Shown here in pieces: positions 1-7,909 of a stretch of 64,000 bases of DNA (position 1 is the first letter of the stretch; each line of letters starts with the position of its first letter). The translations under genes and the position numbers were made by a program. Below the pieces are notes generated by a model. That model worked only from the letters and a program-made list of their open reading frames with translations. It did no database searches and was not told the origin of the DNA. The DNA is from SXTU01 sp964496695 (GTDB lineage: Bacteria > Verrucomicrobiota > Verrucomicrobiia > Limisphaerales > SXTU01): contig CAZCBE010000001.1 in the NCBI GenBank assembly GCA_964496695.1, forward strand, positions 124,001 through 188,000, read 5' to 3'.

Positions 1-74
1 AGCTGACCCGGGCCCGGCATTCGCTGGAGGACATCTTCATGCATGTGACCAAGCGCGATCAGGAGGAGAACTGA
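1..74 (+). CDS. ABC transporter ATP-binding protein, C-terminal end (partial)
   Basis: Only the last 23 residues are in the window, read in the frame beginning at base 3 and stopping at TGA 72-74. The visible tail contains SLEDIFMHVT, which resembles the ending of ABC-2 type ATPase subunits such as GldA or NatA. The next genes are an ABC-2 permease and a GldG-like protein, so this is probably the ATPase that powers that exporter. No catalytic motif is visible because the Walker and signature regions lie outside the window. The family call rests on the short tail plus context. Confidence 0.6.
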   Translation, partial: LTRARHSLEDIFMHVTKRDQEEN

Positions 75-75
75 A

Positions 76-208
76 ATGTCCAATGTCCAATGTCCAATGT
101 CCAATGAATGCCCAATGTCCAATGCCTGCGATTCGGAGTTTGTGGGCAGCATGAGGAATTGGTCATTGGGGCTTGGTCATTCATTGGACATTGGACATTG
201 GACATTGG
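76..208. repeat. Word-repeat hairpin, CCAATGT/ACATTGG family, copy 1
   Basis: Four tandem ATGTCCA heptamers (76-103) plus degenerate copies to about 126 face three inverted TGGACAT heptamers (185-205) plus degenerate copies from about 159. The central spacer is about 35 nt. The tract fills the gap between the ATPase stop (74) and the permease ATG (222), starting two bases after the stop. A transcript could fold into a long hairpin. Confidence 0.85.
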
Positions 209-221
209 TCGTTCACCGGTA

Positions 222-974
222 ATGCAACCCTTCCTCACCCTTGTCCGTCGCGAGCTGGGCGGCTGCTACGTCTCCCTGATCGGCTACGTCATCGTGGCGG
301 CGGTGCAGTTCCTCCTCGGGCTGAGCTTCATCATCGTGCTGCGGGCGCTGGTCAACAAGCCCTTCGACGTGCCGATGACCGAGGCGTTCTTCAACAACGG
401 CCTGTTCTGGCTGGTGATGCTGCTGGCCCCGCCCATCATCACCATGCGGACGTTCGCCCATGAGAAGTTCTCCGGCACCTACGAGACCCTGATGACCACG
501 CCGGTCAACGACCTCCAGGTCGTGCTGGCCAAGTTCACCGGCGCGCTCTTCTTCTTCATGTCCGCGTGGCTGCCGCTGCTGGCGTATCCGTTCCTGCTCA
601 AGCGCTTTTCCGTGGACCTCTCGGTGGTGGACCGGGGCGCGGTGGGCGGCACGTTCGTCGGCATCTTCCTCTTCGGGGCGCTCTACATTTCGCTGGGCTG
701 CTTCGCCTCGGCGCTCACCCGCAGCCAGATCGTCGCGGCGATGAACGCCTTCGTGATCGGCCTCGGCCTGTTCCTCCTGAGCTACCTCACCTTCATCATC
801 CCGCCCAACCCCGGCTGGCAGTCGGTCGTGCTCCAGCACGTCTCGATGATCGAGCACATGAAGGACTTCACCCGCGGCATCGTGGACACACGGCAGGTGG
901 TCTTTTATGTGAGCCTCACGTCCTTGTTCCTGTTCCTGACCCTGAAGGTCGTGGAGAGCCGGAGGTGGCGGTGA
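222..974 (+). CDS. ABC-2 family permease (GldF-like)
   Basis: A 250-residue integral membrane protein with about six hydrophobic segments, including FLTLVRRELGGCYVSL at the N-terminus followed by a transmembrane stretch. It is probably the membrane subunit of an ABC exporter of the GldAFG type. The ATG at 222 was chosen because the frame upstream is only word-repeat sequence (SFIGHWTLDIGRS), while conserved-looking permease sequence begins at MQPFLTLVRREL. The motif TFAHEKFSGTYETLMTTPV is typical of ABC-2 permeases. Flanking genes are the ATPase tail and a GldG-like protein. The transported substrate cannot be read from the sequence. Confidence 0.85.
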   Translation: MQPFLTLVRRELGGCYVSLIGYVIVAAVQFLLGLSFIIVLRALVNKPFDVPMTEAFFNNGLFWLVMLLAPPIITMRTFAHEKFSGTYETLMTTPVNDLQVVLAKFTGALFFFMSAWLPLLAYPFLLKRFSVDLSVVDRGAVGGTFVGIFLFGALYISLGCFASALTRSQIVAAMNAFVIGLGLFLLSYLTFIIPPNPGWQSVVLQHVSMIEHMKDFTRGIVDTRQVVFYVSLTSLFLFLTLKVVESRRWR

Positions 975-1106
975 CCAATTCCCAATTCCCGATGACCAAT
1001 CAATGCCCAATGCTCAATGCCCGGCACCCCCGTGGCGCCCACCGGTCCATTGGTCATTCGGACTTGGTCATTCATTGGTCATTGGCCATTGGCCATTGGT
1101 CATTCC
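972..1106. repeat. Word-repeat hairpin, CCAATGT/ACATTGG family, copy 2
   Basis: Left arm from 972 contains TGACCAATTCCCAATTCC, then CAATGCCCAATGCTCAATG. The right arm (about 1046-1106) contains repeated TTGGTCATTGGCCATTGG words. The left arm overlaps the permease stop codon (972-974) and the right arm ends 16 nt before the next ATG. It is more degenerate than the copy at 76-208 but has the same organisation. Confidence 0.8.
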
Positions 1107-1121
1107 GCTCTTCGCCCGCCC

Positions 1122-2600
1122 ATGCCTGAAGACCCCGACAATCCCACGCCCAGCTTTTCCTCCGCGCGCCGGTTCGGCACGGGGTTTGGCGTGCTGGTGG
1201 GCGTCGTGGCCTTTGTCGCCATCGTGCTGATGGTGAACTTTCTCGGCACGCGCCACTTCACCCGCGTGGCGCTCTCGGAGGACCGTGTGCCACCGCTGGC
1301 GACCGTCACGCTGCAGGTGCTGGGCGTGCTCACCAACGACCTGCACGTCACCATTTTTTTCGACCCGGACGAGACGCTCTACTCGCACATCCTCCTCACG
1401 CTCCGCCAATACGCCGATGCCAGCCCGCGGGTGAAGATCACCACCGTCAACTATCTCACCGAACCGGCCAAGGCCGAACAGGTCAAGTCCGCCTACAAGC
1501 TCCCCCCCGGCACCAAGGACGTCGTCATCTTCTCGTTGAATGGCCGCAGCCGGGTGGTCCGCCAGGGCGAACTGTCCGAATACGACACGACCAAGCTGCT
1601 CTCCGGCCAGAGCCAGTCGGTGAAGCGCAAGTCCTTCAGCGGCGAATCGTTCTTCACCTCCGCCATCTACAGCCTCGTCGAGACCCGCCGGCCCACCGTG
1701 TATTTCATGGTGGGCCACGACGAGCATGACCCGGCCGTCTCCGCCACGCAGACGGGCTACGGCAAGCTGACCATGCTGCTGCAGGCGAACAACATGGACA
1801 CCTTGCACCTGCCCCTGCTGGGCACCAACGAGGTGCCCGCCGACTGCAGCCTGCTGATCATCGGCGGGCCGAAGACGCCCTTCAACGGCACCCAGCGCGA
1901 GAAGCTCAACCGTTATCTCAACCAGGGCGGCCGCGCGCTGCTGCTCCTGCATGCCGGCAGCAACCACGAGCTGGAACCGCTGCTCGAACAGTGGGGCGTG
2001 GACCTCGGCGACAACATTGTGACCGATGCCGTCGGTGACCGCTCCGAAAGCCATCTCACGCTCAGCAATTTTGGCGATCACGAAATCGTGAAACCCTTCG
2101 GCATGACCCAGAACGGCCTGGTCGTGGCTCCGCCGCGCTCGGTCTCGCCCCGCGCGATTGGCCCGGGCTCCGACGCCCCGCAGGTGCGTCCGCTGGTCAG
2201 CACGTCCCCGCGTGGCCAGACAATTTCGGACTACCGGGGCAGCCGTCAGTTTGATTTGAAGCGGGACCGGCAGGGAGTCATTCCAGTGGCGGTGGCCGTC
2301 GAGCGGGGCGGCCTGCGGAGCGTGGCGGGCGGATCCACACGCATGGTCGTCGTGGGTGACTCTTATTTCCTGGGCAACCTGATGATGGACAACTCGGTGA
2401 ACCGGGACTTCGCGGGCAACGCGATCAACTGGCTCGTGGACCGGCCCCGGCTGGTGGGCATCGCGCCCCGCCCCGCCCGCGACTATATTTTCCAGATGTC
2501 CGACTCCCAGATGCAGTCCGTGCAGTGGATCCTGCTGCTGGGCGTGCCGGGCACGGTGCTGGCGGTCGGCCTGCTGGTCTGGTTCCGGCGGCAAATGTGA
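1122..2600 (+). CDS. GldG-like ABC transporter auxiliary protein
   Basis: 492 residues. An N-terminal transmembrane segment (about 20-42, GVLVGVVAFVAIVLMVNFLG) is followed by a large extracytoplasmic domain like the ABC_transp_aux family (Gldg/IFT52-like). A second membrane segment lies at the extreme C-terminus (ILLLGVPGTVLAVGLLVWF), ending RRQM. The ATG at 1122 was chosen because the frame upstream encodes only word-repeat peptide (WSFIGHWPLAIGHS). In gliding Bacteroidetes GldG partners GldA and GldF; non-gliding bacteria have homologues of unknown substrate, so a motility role here is not established. Confidence 0.85.
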   Translation: MPEDPDNPTPSFSSARRFGTGFGVLVGVVAFVAIVLMVNFLGTRHFTRVALSEDRVPPLATVTLQVLGVLTNDLHVTIFFDPDETLYSHILLTLRQYADASPRVKITTVNYLTEPAKAEQVKSAYKLPPGTKDVVIFSLNGRSRVVRQGELSEYDTTKLLSGQSQSVKRKSFSGESFFTSAIYSLVETRRPTVYFMVGHDEHDPAVSATQTGYGKLTMLLQANNMDTLHLPLLGTNEVPADCSLLIIGGPKTPFNGTQREKLNRYLNQGGRALLLLHAGSNHELEPLLEQWGVDLGDNIVTDAVGDRSESHLTLSNFGDHEIVKPFGMTQNGLVVAPPRSVSPRAIGPGSDAPQVRPLVSTSPRGQTISDYRGSRQFDLKRDRQGVIPVAVAVERGGLRSVAGGSTRMVVVGDSYFLGNLMMDNSVNRDFAGNAINWLVDRPRLVGIAPRPARDYIFQMSDSQMQSVQWILLLGVPGTVLAVGLLVWFRRQM

Positions 2601-2612
2601 CCCGTCAATGAT

Positions 2613-4424
2613 TTGAACTCCTCGCAGACAAAATGGCTGGTCGGGCTCGCGCTCGCGCTGCTGACGTTCATCGTGGTCTTTGAACTGCGGGAGAAGGGCG
2701 GGCCGCCGCCGTCCCCGGCCACCGGCCAACTGGTCCCCGGCCTGCGCGCGGCCACCGTGACGCGCGTGGAGTTCACCCGCTCGAACCAGACCTTCCGCGC
2801 CGACTATGTGGCCAACCAGTGGCGGCTCACCGCGCCGCTGGCGTATCCCGCGAACGCGCTGCTGTTGCGAACCTTCCTCGACGTGTGCGCCCGGCTGCGG
2901 CCCCAACTGCTCATTCCCGCCGCGCAGTCCAAGTCCCCCGCCGACTTCGGCCTCCAGCCGCCTCAGGCGACGTTTGTGTTCCACCAGGGCGGCACCCGCA
3001 TCGAGCTGCGCATCGGCGCGCGCACGCCGGTGAACAACCAGCTCTACGTCCAGGTGGCCGGCTCCGACCAGGTCGCCGTGACGGATGCCAACCTGCTGGA
3101 ATTCCTGCCCCGCACCCCGGACGACTGGCGGGACCGCTCGCTGCTTTCGCTCACGGGCGTGAAGTTTGACCGGCTGCGGGTCCGCACCGGCACGCGCGAC
3201 CTGCTGCTGGAGCGCGAGACGACGAACCAGCTCTGGCGCATCACGCTGCCCACCCCGCCCAAGCGCGCCAACACCCCGCGCATCGAGCGGCTCGTGGCCG
3301 ACCTCCAGCAATGGCCGGTGAAGGACTTCGTCAGCGACGACCCGCGCGCGGACCTGGAAGGCTTTGGCCTGCTCACGCCGGAGTCGGAGCTGGCCTTCGG
3401 CCAGGGCACCAACGACGCGCTGGTGGTGCAGTTCGGCCGCAGCCCGACCAATCAGCCGGAGTTTGTCTATGCGCGCAGCCTGGCGACGACGAACATCATG
3501 CTGGTCCCGCGCGGCCTGCTCGACCAGTTGCGGGCCGACTACTGGAACTTCTCCGAGCACCGGCTGCTGGACGCGCTGCCGGCCGACGCGGTCAACACGC
3601 TCACCGTGCAGGGCCGCGAGAATTTCTCGCTGCGGCAGATGACCAACGCGGCCACCAATCTGGTCTGGATCGCGGACGATCCGGCGAAGACCACCATGGA
3701 CCCGGAACTGATGCAGGGCTTCCTGGCCAGCCTCGTCACGCTGGAGGCCGTGGAACTGGCCAAGGAAGTCGTCACCGACTTCGCGCCTTACGGCCTCGCC
3801 ACCCCCGCCCGGAGCCTCAGCCTGTCACGGTCCTTCACCAACGCCGCCGGCCTGCTCACCAACGTGCTAGTGGCCCGGCTCGACTTCGGCAGCGGCCCGG
3901 TGGACCGCGTCTTTGCCCGCCGGCACGACGAGAACTCCGTCTATGTCGTGCCCCGTGGAGACGTGGACCGGCTCGCGTGGTCGTTGCATGAGATCCAGGA
4001 CCGCACGGTCTGGAACTTCAGTTCGAACCAGGTGGCCGCCGTCACCGTCGAGTTCGACGGGCGGACCCGCCGGCTGACGCGGTCCGCGGCCGGTCGCTGG
4101 CTGGAAGGCGCGGAGATCGTGGACGACCTGCGGGGCCTGGCCTTGGAGGAGACGATGTTCCGCCTGGGCCGGCTGCGCGCGGAGCGGTGGACCCATCTGG
4201 GCGGTGACAAGCTGCCCATCTACGGCGTGTCGGACCAAAGCCATCGCGTGACCTTGGAACTGGCGGGGCCGGCGAAGACCAACGCCGTCACCTTTGGCAT
4301 CATGCCCTCCCGGCGCAATCCCTACGCCGTCATCACGGACCCGCGCAGCGGGCAGCCGCTGGTGTTTGAGTTTCCTCGTTCGCTGTATCTGGACTACATT
4401 ATCCCGTATCTGGGCCGCCAGTGA
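2613..4424 (+). CDS. DUF4340 domain-containing protein
   Basis: 603 residues with one N-terminal membrane anchor (about 6-23, WLVGLALALLTFIVVFEL) and a long extracytoplasmic region with repeated alpha/beta units, for example the FGL-ppqATF and YGLatP motifs that characterise DUF4340. Such proteins are commonly encoded next to GldG-like proteins, as here. The start is TTG at 2613, 12 bases after the GldG stop; the nearby ATG at 2608 is out of frame and stops at once. A TTG start and very tight spacing suggest translational coupling. Function unknown; probably part of the exporter or its periplasmic partner. Confidence 0.85.
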   Translation: MNSSQTKWLVGLALALLTFIVVFELREKGGPPPSPATGQLVPGLRAATVTRVEFTRSNQTFRADYVANQWRLTAPLAYPANALLLRTFLDVCARLRPQLLIPAAQSKSPADFGLQPPQATFVFHQGGTRIELRIGARTPVNNQLYVQVAGSDQVAVTDANLLEFLPRTPDDWRDRSLLSLTGVKFDRLRVRTGTRDLLLERETTNQLWRITLPTPPKRANTPRIERLVADLQQWPVKDFVSDDPRADLEGFGLLTPESELAFGQGTNDALVVQFGRSPTNQPEFVYARSLATTNIMLVPRGLLDQLRADYWNFSEHRLLDALPADAVNTLTVQGRENFSLRQMTNAATNLVWIADDPAKTTMDPELMQGFLASLVTLEAVELAKEVVTDFAPYGLATPARSLSLSRSFTNAAGLLTNVLVARLDFGSGPVDRVFARRHDENSVYVVPRGDVDRLAWSLHEIQDRTVWNFSSNQVAAVTVEFDGRTRRLTRSAAGRWLEGAEIVDDLRGLALEETMFRLGRLRAERWTHLGGDKLPIYGVSDQSHRVTLELAGPAKTNAVTFGIMPSRRNPYAVITDPRSGQPLVFEFPRSLYLDYIIPYLGRQ

Positions 4425-4436
4425 ACTGCCGCCGAC

Positions 4437-7400
4437 GTGGATGCCAAGACCGACAAGCCAAAACGCTGGACCTTCTGGCGCGTGTGCCGGATCAGTTTCC
4501 GCTGCGTCCGCATCCTGATATGGCTGGTCGTGCTGGCGGCGCTGTGCCTGTTCCTGTGGTTCAACCAGATCGGGGTGCCGGATTTCATCAAGCGCCCGGT
4601 GCTGGCGGAACTGAAGGAGCGGGGGTTGGAAGTCGAATTCCAGCGGCTGCGCTGGCAGTGGTTCCGCGGGCTGGTCGCCGAGGGGATTGATGTGGAGAAA
4701 TCCGGCGTGGCGGGCGGCCCGCACTTCTCCGTGGCCGAGGTGGAGGTGCAGCTCGACCAGACGGCCCTGCGGGACTTCCGCTTCCAAGTCAGCGGCATCG
4801 CCCTGCGCCAGGCGGACCTGACCTGGACGGTCGCCGCCTCCAACCTCCCGCCGCGCACGCTCACCATCACCAACCTTTCGACGGCGGTGAACTTCCTGCC
4901 CGGGGATGTGTGGGAGCTGCCCCAGCTCACCGCCACCGTGCAGGGCATCCAGATGAAGGTCAGTGCGGTGGTGACCAACGCGACCGCCCTGCGCAAGCGC
5001 CCTGCCAAAAGCCCCGGCCCGCCCTCGGTGCCGGGCGCGGCGGACAAGGCGGGCGGCGAGGTCATCCTCCACCGCGTGCTCACCGAACTGGCCCGCGTGC
5101 AGTTCGCCGCGCCGCCGGAAATCGAGCTGGCCCTCCGTGCCGATGCGAGGCTGGAACGCGGCCTGCAGGCCGATCTGAAGGTCAAGGCGCTGGACGTCCG
5201 CACGCCCTGGGGCGGGGGACGCAACGCCGCCTTTACCGCGAAGATCATCCAGCCGCCGGGCACCAACGGCGCGGCCAGCGCGGATTTCCGATTGGAGGCC
5301 GAGCGCCTGCGGACCACGAATGTCGCGGTCAGCGCCGAGCATCTGCTGCTCACGGCCCGCCTCAACCGCCTTTCCGCCGGCACGAACGACTGGGACGCGG
5401 CCTGGGAGGTCACCCTGCGCGACGGCAAATCCAAGTGGGCGGAGGCCGCCACCTTCCGGCTCAGCGGCCAGACCGCGCCGCGGCCGCTGGCTCCGGACGA
5501 ACTGCGTGCGAGCCTGACGCTGCACACGACCGCCTTGAAATCCGAGTGGACGCAGTTCGCCGAGGGCCGGTTGTCGGGCCATGTGAACTTCGCGCCCGCG
5601 CGCAAGGAACTCCTGGCCGCCGAGGCCGAGGCGCAGGTCACCGCCCCAAAGACCAAGTGGGGCGAGGCGAAGCAGGTCCGCGTGTCGGCCAAGGTGGTTC
5701 ACGCCGGATCGAAGCCCGGTGCTCCGGCGGATTGGGGCTTCTGGACAAACCTCGCGCCGTGGCAGGTGGAAACGACGGTCTCGCTCGACGGCGTGAAATC
5801 GGACTTCAAGCCCATCGCGGTCGGCAAGCTGGGTTTGAGCGCGAGCTGGCGGGCGCCGAAGCTCAGCGTCACCAACCTGCACGCCGAACTTTACGGCGGC
5901 GCACTCGACGCCAGCGCCCGCCTCGACGTGGCGACGCGTCAGGCCAGTGCGACCGGGCAGCTCGACTTCGACGTGTATCGCATCCAGCACCTGTTCCACA
6001 CGAACACGCAGCGGGAGCTGTCACGGTTTGCCTTTGCGGCGCCGCCCAAGGCGCGGGCCAGCGTGGCGGTGGAACTGCCCGCGTGGACGAACCGCGAGCC
6101 CGACTGGAAAGCGGTGGGCGGGTCCGTCACGCTGGCCGCCCGGCTCGAAGCGGGCAGCGGCTCGTATCGGGCCGCAACGTTTCTGGAGGGGAACACCGAC
6201 CTGACCCTGACCAACGGCGTGTTGCGGCTGCCAAACCTCTGGGCCCGCCGGCCGGAAGGCGAGGTGCATCTGACCTACATGGTCAATCCCAGCACCCGCC
6301 AGTATCACTGGACCGGACGCGCGCAGGCCTTCCCGCACGCCATCGAGCCGCTGCTGGAACGGCCCGAGGAGAAGCGCATTCTCACCAACTTCACCTTCAC
6401 GGCGGTGCCGCCCACGGTGGAGGGCGAGATCTGGGGCCGCTGGCGGGCCCGCGAGGAGACGGGTTTCCGTGCGACGTTGTCGGCGACGAACTTTACGCTG
6501 CGCGGCGAGCAGGTGGATGTGCTCAACGGCAGCGTGGCCTTCACCAACGACCTGTTCGCCATCTCGGATGTGTATGCCCGCAGCGGGACCGGCGTGGTGA
6601 CCACGCCGGATGTGCGCATTGACGCGCGGCTGCAGCGGCTGTGGGTCACCAACGCGCAGAGCACGCTGGACCCCTACGCCTTCACCCGCATCATCGGCCC
6701 GCAGACGGCCCGGGCGATCCTGCCGTATCAGTTCAGCAACGCGCCGTCCGTCCGGGTCCACGGCTCGGTGCCGTTTCGGGAATCGGAGAGCACCGACCTG
6801 CACTTCGACCTCGAAGGCGGGCCGTTCCGGTGGTCGTTCTTTCACCTGCCACAGGTGCGCGGCTCGATCCACTGGGTCACGAACCGGCTCGTCATCACGA
6901 ACCTCGTCGGCGCCTTTCATGGCGGCGGGATTCATGGCGGCCTGAACTTCGACTTCGTGGCCCGGCACAGCGCGGACTTCGGCTTCAACCTGGCCTTCAC
7001 CAATGCCAGCCTCCCCGGCTTCATCGCGGACCTGAGCGGGAAGACCAACAAGCTGGAGGGCGTCGTGGCGGGCACCGTCGTGGTCACGAATGCGAACACC
7101 ACCAACTGGCAGAGCTGGCAGGGCTATGGGGAGGTGCAGCTCAGCGACGGCTTCCTCTGGGAAATCCCGATCTTCGGCCTGTTCTCCCCGGTGCTGAACG
7201 CCATCAACAAGGACCTGGGCAATAGCCGGGCCAAGGACGCCAAGGGCACGTTCATCCTGACCAACAGCGTCATCTACACCAAGGACCTGGAAATCCACTC
7301 GCCGCCCGCGCGCCTGCACTACGATGGCACGGTGGACTTCGCCGGCCGGGTGAATGCCAACGTCGAGGCCGAGATGTTTCGCGACACGTTCCTCATCGGC

Positions 7401-7589
7401 CCGATCATCAGCCTGCTCACCACACCGGTGACCAAGGTCTTCGAATACAAGGTGACCGGCTCGCTGGGGAACCCGAAGAGCGAGCCACGCTTCATCCCGA
7501 AGTTCCTCCTCCTGCCGCTGCGTCCCTTCCAGACCATCCGGGAGTTCCTCACCCCAGACAAACCAGCGCCCGTGCCGGAGAAACGGTGA
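4437..7589 (+). CDS. Large AsmA-like membrane-anchored protein
   Basis: 1050 residues. A basic N-terminus and a transmembrane helix (about 22-42, ILIWLVVLAALCLFLWF) precede a very long beta-rich region. The C-terminal part resembles the AsmA/TamB-like C-terminal domain: GYGEVQLSDGFLWEIPIFG, then KGTFILTNSVIYTKDLEI and a final FEYKVTGSLGNPKSEP. AsmA-like proteins are thought to span the periplasm and move lipids or assist outer-membrane assembly. The start is GTG at 4437, 12 nt after the DUF4340 stop. It is the last gene of the Gld-like operon. The family call is good; the specific role is inferred. Confidence 0.75.
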   Translation: MDAKTDKPKRWTFWRVCRISFRCVRILIWLVVLAALCLFLWFNQIGVPDFIKRPVLAELKERGLEVEFQRLRWQWFRGLVAEGIDVEKSGVAGGPHFSVAEVEVQLDQTALRDFRFQVSGIALRQADLTWTVAASNLPPRTLTITNLSTAVNFLPGDVWELPQLTATVQGIQMKVSAVVTNATALRKRPAKSPGPPSVPGAADKAGGEVILHRVLTELARVQFAAPPEIELALRADARLERGLQADLKVKALDVRTPWGGGRNAAFTAKIIQPPGTNGAASADFRLEAERLRTTNVAVSAEHLLLTARLNRLSAGTNDWDAAWEVTLRDGKSKWAEAATFRLSGQTAPRPLAPDELRASLTLHTTALKSEWTQFAEGRLSGHVNFAPARKELLAAEAEAQVTAPKTKWGEAKQVRVSAKVVHAGSKPGAPADWGFWTNLAPWQVETTVSLDGVKSDFKPIAVGKLGLSASWRAPKLSVTNLHAELYGGALDASARLDVATRQASATGQLDFDVYRIQHLFHTNTQRELSRFAFAAPPKARASVAVELPAWTNREPDWKAVGGSVTLAARLEAGSGSYRAATFLEGNTDLTLTNGVLRLPNLWARRPEGEVHLTYMVNPSTRQYHWTGRAQAFPHAIEPLLERPEEKRILTNFTFTAVPPTVEGEIWGRWRAREETGFRATLSATNFTLRGEQVDVLNGSVAFTNDLFAISDVYARSGTGVVTTPDVRIDARLQRLWVTNAQSTLDPYAFTRIIGPQTARAILPYQFSNAPSVRVHGSVPFRESESTDLHFDLEGGPFRWSFFHLPQVRGSIHWVTNRLVITNLVGAFHGGGIHGGLNFDFVARHSADFGFNLAFTNASLPGFIADLSGKTNKLEGVVAGTVVVTNANTTNWQSWQGYGEVQLSDGFLWEIPIFGLFSPVLNAINKDLGNSRAKDAKGTFILTNSVIYTKDLEIHSPPARLHYDGTVDFAGRVNANVEAEMFRDTFLIGPIISLLTTPVTKVFEYKVTGSLGNPKSEPRFIPKFLLLPLRPFQTIREFLTPDKPAPVPEKR

Positions 7590-7909
7590 GGGAGCCGCAG
7601 AAGACCCCGGCGGGAAACGTGCATTCGGACGACTACGGGCTCACGGCTCACGTTTCTACAAGCCTCATTCTGGCTCCCTCTCCCCTCCTCGGAGGAGGGG
7701 AGAGGGTTGGGGTGAGGGGTGGCGTGCGCGGCGTGGGCGGCCTACCCCTCGTCCGGCCTTCGGCCACCTTCCCCCCTCATCCGAGGAAGGGAGAAGGCGT
7801 GCTTCGTGGGCTCCGGTTGAAATTCCACCAACTGCCCCAGGGAATGGATTTAGGTTCATTTCCGGTGTTCGGGCTGAAAAACTCCGCCCGGTTGCACGTC
7901 TGACCCCCC
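7590..7909. repeat. Intergenic region with CCTCTCCC-type palindrome
   Basis: 320 bp without a convincing gene. From 7672 to 7800 there is an inverted repeat whose left side reads CCCTCTCCCCTCCTCGGAGG and whose right side carries CACCTTCCCCCCTCATCCGA. The same family occurs at about 27660-27792, 34797-34842, 36372-36425, 56870-57001, 57950-57990 and 62098-62222. Short open frames here encode only repeat sequence. The end of the interval should contain the promoter of the next gene, but no clear -35/-10 pair was recognised. Confidence 0.7.

Noticed and set aside
76..208. CRISPR array or origin iterons from the ATGTCCA run
   Set aside because: Seven-base period without unique spacers; inverted second arm; no replication initiator or cas gene nearby.
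1068..3560. 830-codon open frame on the minus strand antisense to the GldG-like and DUF4340 genes
   Set aside because: High-GC shadow frame: rich in Arg, His, Ala and Gly with no recognisable family, while the plus strand encodes clear conserved proteins.
3867..5999. 710-codon minus-strand frame opposite the DUF4340 and AsmA-like genes
   Set aside because: No family resemblance and typical third-position GC shadow.
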